This document shows, in pieces, positions 58,801 through 64,000 of a DNA stretch of 64,000 bases (the first letter of the stretch is position 1; each line of letters begins with the position of its first letter). The notes below the pieces were generated by a model. The model searched no databases. It saw only the letters and a list, made by a program, of their open reading frames with translations, and was not told where the DNA came from. Source of the stretch: Dechloromonas sp. (GTDB lineage Bacteria; Pseudomonadota; Gammaproteobacteria; Burkholderiales; Rhodocyclaceae); assembly GCA_028687035.1 (NCBI GenBank), contig JAQUAX010000001.1:343778-407777 (forward strand), given 5' to 3'. The position numbers were made by a program, and so were the translations under genes.

Positions 58801-59901
58801 TCAGCCGGGACCGAACAATCCGCCCGGAATCAGCCGCCGCATTTGCCGGCCGACGACACGCCTGAAGCCCGGGCTGTGCAGACAGATTCCCCCGGCAAAA
58901 CCGGTCAGGCATCCGATGATCGTGTCGAAGAAGCGCGCCTGGATCAGTGCGCCGTGCGATACCTGGCCCAGCGTCGGCGCTTCGGCCAGCAGCAGCGTCA
59001 GGGGCGTGATGAAAATGGCGGCGAACCCGTAATGACGGACCACAGCGCTTTCGATCACGAAAACCAGCGCGATGATGATGAAACCCAGGCGCCACTCGTC
59101 GAGCGGCAGGCTGAGGATGCCCCAGGACACGAAAAGCCCGATCACGGTGCCGATCACCCGATGCACCTGCTTTTCCCAGACGGCCCGCAACGACATCCCC
59201 TGGATCACGGCAAGGCAGCTGACCGGAACCCAGTACGCGTTTTCAAGCTGCAGCAGTTGCGCCACGGCGAGCGAAATGCCGACGAAGGCTCCGATGATCA
59301 CCGAGTCGAAAACGACGAAATCGAAGCTCGCGGCAGGCAGCGGCTCGACCTTGACCGGCTTGCGCCGGCGCAGCATGTAAATGCTGTAAGCGAAAGCGAT
59401 CAGGCAGGCCAGCAGGCAACCCATCGCGATCAGTCCGACCTTGAGCGGCACCTGGAGAATATCGCCGGGCGAATAGGCGCCGATCGATGCGGCCATGATG
59501 AAGAACAGGCTGCCGGGAATTCCGACACGGTAGAAACGGCAAACCATCGTCACGAGAATGCTCGTAAAGGTCAGGGCCAGCATCATCACCGGCGGCAGCA
59601 GATTGCTGATCACGCCGAATGCGTAACTGGCGATCATCGCGAACGCACAGGCCATCAACGAGACCATGCGGTGATAAAGCGGTGTCTCCGGCATGTAGAG
59701 AAAGACCAGTCCGCCCAGCGAGGAAATCAGCCCGTAGTCCATCCGCCCGAAATAGGCGCCGACCAGCAGCGGCACGCCCGAGCACAGCGCGGCTGCGAAA
59801 GGCATCAACCAGGGGCGGTCGCTTTGCCTGACGGTTGTCAGCTGACGCAGTTCTTCCCGCAGGAAAACCCGCAGCCTCTGCCATTTGCCGTTTTCGGTCA
59901 T
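58801..59901 (-). CDS. FUSC family integral membrane protein
   Basis: A 366-residue protein with two blocks of membrane helices separated by a short basic linker (MLRRRKPVKVEPL), as in the FUSC/YccC group related to aromatic-acid efflux proteins (AaeB). The transport substrate is unknown and the usual cytoplasmic C-terminal domain is short. The ATG at 59901 has GGAAAAG upstream; an ATG at 59949 would add 16 polar residues and is less likely. Confidence 0.87.
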   Translation of the reverse strand: MTENGKWQRLRVFLREELRQLTTVRQSDRPWLMPFAAALCSGVPLLVGAYFGRMDYGLISSLGGLVFLYMPETPLYHRMVSLMACAFAMIASYAFGVISNLLPPVMMLALTFTSILVTMVCRFYRVGIPGSLFFIMAASIGAYSPGDILQVPLKVGLIAMGCLLACLIAFAYSIYMLRRRKPVKVEPLPAASFDFVVFDSVIIGAFVGISLAVAQLLQLENAYWVPVSCLAVIQGMSLRAVWEKQVHRVIGTVIGLFVSWGILSLPLDEWRLGFIIIALVFVIESAVVRHYGFAAIFITPLTLLLAEAPTLGQVSHGALIQARFFDTIIGCLTGFAGGICLHSPGFRRVVGRQMRRLIPGGLFGPG

Positions 59902-60202
59902 CTTGATCTTTTCCGTTGGATGCGTCCGGCAGAGCGCCTCCGATTTCAACTCGCCGCCGTTTCCGCGGACAAGAGCTTAAACGAATTTGTTGGCGAGGCC
60001 GGCGGAGATGGTCGGGGCTTGTTGATCTGGGCTGAAACGTGGCTGAGCCGACTATCTGATCTGGTGTGTCTTAATTACGCATAATTTGTATTATGTTAAA
60101 TTATGTTGCTCTCACAGGCCACGGCAGTACTCAAACTCGTCGGCACGTCAATACGTCGCCATGAAACATCCCGGGTTTAACAATGCTACAATCATGACGT
60201 TC

Positions 60203-60385
60203 TTGGGTATCCGCTATTGAGTCCAATCCAATAGCCGATTGAAACGGGAAGCCGGTGCACTACTTCGGTAGTAATTCCGGCGCAGCCCCCGCTGCTGTAG
60301 GCCTGACGACTCTGCATTTGCCACTGTGTTTGTTCACACGGGAAGGCGCAGGGAAGGATGACGGCAAGCCAGAAGACCGGCCCAA
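60203..60385 (+). promoter_or_regulatory. Cobalamin (B12) riboswitch aptamer
   Basis: Conserved elements occur in order: TTGAAACGGGAAGCCGGTGC near the 5' side, the CGCAGCCCCCGCTGC hairpin core, the B12-box related GCCACTG, and AGCCAGAAGACCGGCC near the 3' side. TTGGG (60203-60207) can pair with CCCAA (60381-60385) to close P1. Adenosylcobalamin binding would switch off cbiMNQO. Confidence 0.92.
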
Positions 60386-60480
60386 AAACGTGTAGTGCCA
60401 TTCTCCGGGGTGACGAGAACGGCTCTTGGACGCGTGCGCGTGCATTTCGCGCAGTGTATTCCTTGATCCGTGTCTACTTT

Positions 60481-60507
60481 CCCCGGTGTTTTTGAATGCT
60501 TCGGGGA
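60481..60507 (+). promoter_or_regulatory. Hairpin masking the cbiM ribosome binding site
   Basis: CCCCG (60481-60485) pairs with CGGGG (60502-60506). The right arm contains most of the GGGGATGA Shine-Dalgarno of cbiM (ATG 60515). This is a likely expression platform that controls translation downstream of the aptamer. Confidence 0.6.
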
Positions 60508-60514
60508 TGAAGTC

Positions 60515-61192
60515 ATGCACATCATGGAAGGTTTTCTTCCGGTCGAGCACGCACTCGGCTGGTCGTTGGCGTCGGCGCCTTTTGTCGCCTGGGGCGTGCA
60601 TTCTATGCATCGCCAGCTGCAGACCCGGCCTGAGCAGCGCATGCTGCTAGGCATTTCCGCAGCCTTCGTTTTCGTACTTTCCGCTCTCAAGCTGCCATCG
60701 GTCACCGGCAGTTGCTCACATCCGACTGGTGTCGGCCTCGGGGCCTTGCTTTTCGGGCCGCTGGCGATGGTGCCGGTCGGCTTGGTCGTTCTGCTCTTCC
60801 AGGCTTTGCTGCTGGCCCACGGCGGGGTGACCACCCTCGGCGCCAACCTGTTTTCGCTGGCCATCGTCGGTCCCTTCGTGGCTACCGCCCTCTTCCGCCT
60901 GGGCCGGCGCTTCGGGTTGCCGCTGGCCGGGTGTGTTTTCACCGCTGCCTGCCTGGGCGACCTCTCCACGTACCTGACGACATCGATCCAGCTGGCCTGG
61001 GCCTTTCCGGATCCGGCCGGCGGTTTCTTCGCCTCGCTGGCCAAATTCGGCGGCATCTTCGCCATCACCCAGATTCCGCTTGCGATCAGCGAGGGGCTGC
61101 TCACCGTCCTGGTAGTCAATGCCTTGGCCAGATTCAACGCCGAAGAGCTCAAACGCTTGCCGCTCTTTGCCCAGCAAGGGGGAGGCGCATGA
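60515..61192 (+). CDS. cbiM: Cobalt ECF transporter S component CbiM
   Basis: A 225-residue membrane protein starting MHIMEGFLP, the diagnostic metal-binding N-terminus of CbiM (His2 is the cobalt ligand, so the start must be here). About six or seven membrane helices follow. With CbiN, CbiQ and CbiO it forms the cobalt importer. Controlled by the upstream B12 riboswitch. Its stop overlaps cbiN by 4 nt. Confidence 0.96.
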   Translation: MHIMEGFLPVEHALGWSLASAPFVAWGVHSMHRQLQTRPEQRMLLGISAAFVFVLSALKLPSVTGSCSHPTGVGLGALLFGPLAMVPVGLVVLLFQALLLAHGGVTTLGANLFSLAIVGPFVATALFRLGRRFGLPLAGCVFTAACLGDLSTYLTTSIQLAWAFPDPAGGFFASLAKFGGIFAITQIPLAISEGLLTVLVVNALARFNAEELKRLPLFAQQGGGA

Positions 61193-61542
61193 AAAAGCAG
61201 AACTGGCTGATCGTGGCCGCTGTCGTCTTTCTGAGCGCCCTGCCCTTGTGGCTGGTGCCACATCTCGACATCGGCACCGCCGGTAGCCCGGACGGACGGC
61301 CGGCCAAGGTATTCCAGGGGGCTGACGACAGGGCAAGGCAGGCCATCGGCGACCTTGCCCCCGATTACAAGCCCTGGTTCTCGCCCTTGCTGGAACCAGC
61401 CAGCACTGAAATCGCCTCCCTGCTCTTCGCCTTGCAAGCCGCCATCGGCGCCGGGTTCATCGGCTATTGGCTGGGCAGCGCGATCACCCGCGAAAAACTG
61501 CTACGGCGGGGTAACCAGGACGCGGAAGCGCATGTTGATTGA
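61189..61542 (+). CDS. cbiN: Cobalt transporter subunit CbiN
   Basis: A 117-residue protein with two membrane helices (about 5-24 and 84-104) around a periplasmic loop containing [19 protein letters not shown]. CbiN helps load cobalt onto CbiM. Overlaps cbiM (4 nt) and cbiQ (11 nt). Confidence 0.95.
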   Translation: MKKQNWLIVAAVVFLSALPLWLVPHLDIGTAGSPDGRPAKVFQGADDRARQAIGDLAPDYKPWFSPLLEPASTEIASLLFALQAAIGAGFIGYWLGSAITREKLLRRGNQDAEAHVD

Positions 61543-62263
61543 GCAGGCTGCCTACGCCAACCGCTGGCGCCGGGTCAGTCCGCAAGCCAAGGCGAGTCTA
61601 GCGCTGGCCGGCCTGGTCGCAGCCTTTGCCGCCGCTACGCCGGAGGCCGCGCTGCGCGTGGCTTTCCTGTCCGGCCTGATCACCTGCATCGGAGCCGGCG
61701 TGTCAGGCTGGCTATATCTGCGCGTTGCGACACCGGCGCTCGGTTTTCTGGCACTGTCCTGTCTTAATCTGCTGATTGCGGTCGACAGCAGTTTCGCCTG
61801 GCGCTGGGCGCCGGAAGCCCTGCCGGAAATTGCTGCGCTGGCTGGCCGCTCGCTGGCCGCGCTGGCCGCCTTGCTGGGGCTGGTCCTGACCACGCCGCTG
61901 GCAGACCTGATCGGCCTGCTGCGCCGTCTACGCTGTCCGGCAGCGCTGCTCGACCTGATGGTGCTCTGCTACCGGATGTTGTTTGTCTTCTCGCAAGCGG
62001 TGCGCGATACGCGTACTGCCCAGCAGGCACGACTTGGCTACGCGACGACGCGACATGGACTGCGTTCCCTCGGCTATCTGACCGCCAATCTGGCCGTTCA
62101 GGTCTGGCAGCGCTCGCATGCCCTGCATCTTGCCGCGCTGGCCCGCAATGGGGATGGCGCCCTGCGCTTTCTGGCCCCGCATTTCGCCCATGCCGGAAGC
62201 GACACGGCACTGGCCATGCTGGCTGGTTTCCTGTTGATTCTCCTGGCCAGGTTGTGGGTCTGA
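61532..62263 (+). CDS. cbiQ: Cobalt ECF transporter T component CbiQ
   Basis: A 243-residue membrane protein. The coupling helices carry the Ala-Arg-Gly-like motif region (RTAQQARLGYAT and HLAALARNGDG) that docks on the ATPase. The ATG lies within the cbiN end. Its stop shares one base with the cbiO ATG (TGATG). Confidence 0.93.
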   Translation: MLIEQAAYANRWRRVSPQAKASLALAGLVAAFAAATPEAALRVAFLSGLITCIGAGVSGWLYLRVATPALGFLALSCLNLLIAVDSSFAWRWAPEALPEIAALAGRSLAALAALLGLVLTTPLADLIGLLRRLRCPAALLDLMVLCYRMLFVFSQAVRDTRTAQQARLGYATTRHGLRSLGYLTANLAVQVWQRSHALHLAALARNGDGALRFLAPHFAHAGSDTALAMLAGFLLILLARLWV

Positions 62264-63096
62264 TGCTGTTCGAAGCCGTCGCGCTGAGCCATCGTTACGC
62301 CGATGGCTGCCCCGGCCTCGACGGCTGTTCGCTGGCCATCCGCCGGGGCAGCCGTAATGCGCTGCTCGGGGCCAACGGCTCGGGCAAGACGACCCTGCTG
62401 CAACATTTCAATGGTCTATTGCAAGCGAACAGCGGCAGTCTGCACTTTGCCGGTGCTCCGCTCGATACCAGCCGGGCGGGCCTCGCCGCCTTGCGCCGGC
62501 GGGTCGGACTGGTTTTCCAGAACCCGGACCGCCAGCTTTTCTCGGCCAGCGTCGTCGAGGACGTTTCTTTCGGCCCGCTCAATCTCGGTCTGGACGAAAC
62601 GACGGTGCGCATCCGGGTGGCCGAGGCGCTCGCTGCGGTCGGCTTGGCCGGGCATGCCGACCGGCCGGTACATCACCTGAGCTTCGGCCAGAAGAAGCGC
62701 GTCTGCATCGCCGGCGTGCTGGCCATGCAGCCCGAGGTGTTGCTGCTCGACGAGCCGATGGCCGGGCTCGATTCCGCCATGCAATCCGAGTTGGAGGCGC
62801 TGCTTGCCAGCCTGACGGCACGGGGCATCACCATCGTTTTATCGACGCATGACGTCGATTTTGCCTATCGCTGGGCCGACGACATCCACCTGCTGGCCGC
62901 CGGCCGCTGCCTCGCCTCGTTTGCAGCCGGCGACCTGCCGCAGCACGCGGAGGCCTTGCGCCAAGCCGGTCAGTCCGTTCCGGCAATCGTCGAATTGCAG
63001 CGCATTCTCGCGGCGCACGGCCTGATCGCTGCCCTGCCCGCGATGCCGAGTCTGGCGGCCCTGCTGCCGGCACTGACATCCAGGGAGGCGATTTGA
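62263..63096 (+). CDS. cbiO: Cobalt ECF transporter ATPase CbiO
   Basis: A 277-residue ABC ATPase with Walker A GANGSGKTT (36-44), Q loop FQNPDRQLF, signature LSFGQKKR (139-146), Walker B LLLDEP and switch His in STHD. The FQNPDxQ/F motif is typical of ECF-type ATPases. The C-terminal 50 residues form a helical extension. Confidence 0.96.
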   Translation: MLFEAVALSHRYADGCPGLDGCSLAIRRGSRNALLGANGSGKTTLLQHFNGLLQANSGSLHFAGAPLDTSRAGLAALRRRVGLVFQNPDRQLFSASVVEDVSFGPLNLGLDETTVRIRVAEALAAVGLAGHADRPVHHLSFGQKKRVCIAGVLAMQPEVLLLDEPMAGLDSAMQSELEALLASLTARGITIVLSTHDVDFAYRWADDIHLLAAGRCLASFAAGDLPQHAEALRQAGQSVPAIVELQRILAAHGLIAALPAMPSLAALLPALTSREAI

Positions 63097-63138
63097 AATT
63101 CAGCCAATTTTTCCCGTTGACCGTGGAGAGCCTCTGAC

Positions 63139-63963
63139 ATGCCTACTGAAAACCGCCCAGGCACTGTCTGGTTTGTCGGCGCCGGCCCCGGCGATCCCGA
63201 CCTGATTACCGTCAAGGGGCGCAAATTGCTCGAACAGGCCGGCGCCGTGCTCTTCGCCGGTTCGCTGGTCGACCAGGCGGCGACGCTGTACGCGCCGGCC
63301 GGCTGCGACATCCGCGACTCCAAGGACATGACGCTCGAAGAGATGACCGACTGGCTGCTCGCCGCCGCCGCCCGGCATGAAACAGTGGTCCGCCTGCAAA
63401 CCGGCGATCCCGGCCTCTACGGCGCCTTGATCGAGATGACTCGGCCGCTGACCGCCGCCGGCATAGCCTGGGCGGTAGTCCCCGGCGTCTCGTCGGCGAT
63501 GGCGGCTATGGCGGCGGCCGGCGAAACGCTGACCCTGCCGGAAATCACGCAGACGGTGATCCTCACCCGCGTCGCCGGGCGCACGCCGATGCCGCCCGGC
63601 GAGGAGCTCGCAGCCCTGGCTGCGCACCAGACGACGCTGTGCATCTACCTGTCGATCACGCTCTTGCACAAGGTGCAGGACGCGCTGCGCGCCGCCGGCT
63701 GGGCCGAGGACGCGCCGATTCTGGTGGTGCAGAAGGCGAGCTGGCCGGGCGAGGAAAAGATCGTGCGCGGCACCCTGGCCGACATCAAGCGCCGCTGCCA
63801 GGACGCGAAGATCGGCAGCCAGGCGATGATCGTCGCCAGCCCGACGCTGGGCGCCGCCGACTGGCCCGACCTGATCCGCTCCAAGCTCTACGACCCGGCC
63901 TTTGCCCACCGCTTCCGCCGCGCCAGCCTTTCCCCCGAACTTTCTCCGGAGTCCAGCTCATGA
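63139..63963 (+). CDS. cobM: Precorrin-4 C11-methyltransferase
   Basis: A 274-residue SAM methyltransferase of cobalamin synthesis: VGAGPGDPDLITVKG at the N-terminus, LQTGDPGLYGAL and VPGVSSAMAAMAA. It could act on cobalt-precorrin-4 (CbiF) as well; sequence alone does not decide aerobic or anaerobic route, though a CbiX-like neighbour favours early cobalt insertion. It starts 42 nt after cbiO, and its stop overlaps the next ATG. Confidence 0.93.
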   Translation: MPTENRPGTVWFVGAGPGDPDLITVKGRKLLEQAGAVLFAGSLVDQAATLYAPAGCDIRDSKDMTLEEMTDWLLAAAARHETVVRLQTGDPGLYGALIEMTRPLTAAGIAWAVVPGVSSAMAAMAAAGETLTLPEITQTVILTRVAGRTPMPPGEELAALAAHQTTLCIYLSITLLHKVQDALRAAGWAEDAPILVVQKASWPGEEKIVRGTLADIKRRCQDAKIGSQAMIVASPTLGAADWPDLIRSKLYDPAFAHRFRRASLSPELSPESSS

Positions 63964-64000
63964 AATCCACCACCTACCTGCTCGTTGCGCACGGCTCGCG
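63960..64000 (+). CDS. Start of a CbiX-like sirohydrochlorin cobaltochelatase (cut by window edge)
   Basis: Only 13 codons are present: MKSTTYLLVAHGS, then the window ends. LLVAHGSR is the usual N-terminus of CbiX/SirB chelatases, with the metal-binding His. It fits the cobalt uptake and B12 context. The ATG overlaps the cobM stop by 4 nt. Confidence 0.6.
   Translation, partial: MKSTTYLLVAHGS

Larger units (their letters stand above)
59902..60514. other. Noncoding region between the FUSC gene and cbiM
   Basis: 613 bp without a gene. It holds an AT-rich segment (about 60068-60115) with CATAAT-TTGT-ATTATG and ATTATG repeats, possibly the FUSC promoter region or a regulator site, a TACAAT box (60187-60192), the cobalamin riboswitch and the cbiM leader hairpin. 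Confidence 0.7.

Overview
The window is a dense, GC-rich chromosomal segment of a betaproteobacterium. Gene content and order (pyrG-kdsA-eno-ftsB, ygfZ//mltG-tmk-holB-pilZ-tatD, ratA-rnfH beside smpB, guaB-guaA-tadA, alaA-hom) fit a Rhodocyclales-like organism. The genus is inference; no rRNA is present. Coding density is high, with many 1-14 nt start/stop overlaps.

Layout. 1-11000 is a C3/C4 carbon node: the N-terminal part of PEP carboxylase, a universal stress protein, a large FAD/Fe-S D-2-hydroxyacid (probably D-lactate) dehydrogenase, the L-lactate dehydrogenase complex lutA-lutC-lutB, its divergent FCD/GntR regulator, and PEP synthase. A long imperfect inverted repeat sits between lutB and the D-lactate gene. 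The lutA/regulator gap holds two 17-bp-spaced promoters and two TGGTnnnACCA operators. 11100-24100 has alaA-hom, a dTDP-rhamnose/GDP-mannose cassette (rmlBDAC, manC), a flavin reductase/DUF2249/polytopic membrane trio, then thrC and a methyltransferase, so hom and thrC are separated. 24100-31060 (minus strand) reads cnoX-like thioredoxin/TPR, HDAC-like deacylase, hybrid histidine kinase, nnr and nadC. 31160-36320 holds pyrG-kdsA-eno-ftsB and a peroxiredoxin-SlyD pair. 36375-39937 holds a metallophosphoesterase and mutS.

40904-45177 begins with tRNA-Asp, followed by a tight three-gene operon: MglA-type GTPase, soluble histidine kinase, and a receiver domain fused to a PilB/GspE-type ATPase. 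This is the best candidate here for an undescribed system, possibly a two-component plus GTPase control of a type IV pilus-like motor. 45196-47985 has smpB, ratA, rnfH and an intact IS481-family element with a 6-bp CCTAGC target duplication; that duplication supplies the stop codon of both rnfH and the transposase. 48042-54000 holds guaB, guaA, tadA, a YkuD L,D-transpeptidase, an NRDE protein and ygfZ. 54003-58444 holds mltG-tmk-holB-pilZ-tatD-ankyrin. 58466-59901 has DUF2789 and FUSC genes. 59902-64000 contains a cobalamin riboswitch controlling cbiMNQO-cobM and the start of a CbiX-like chelatase.

Together the genes are mostly housekeeping (nucleotides, NAD, threonine, envelope sugars, peptidoglycan, replication), with lactate use, cobalt uptake/B12 synthesis and pilus-type signalling as the distinctive modules. 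Promoters, terminators and folds were read by eye; no search or folding program was run.
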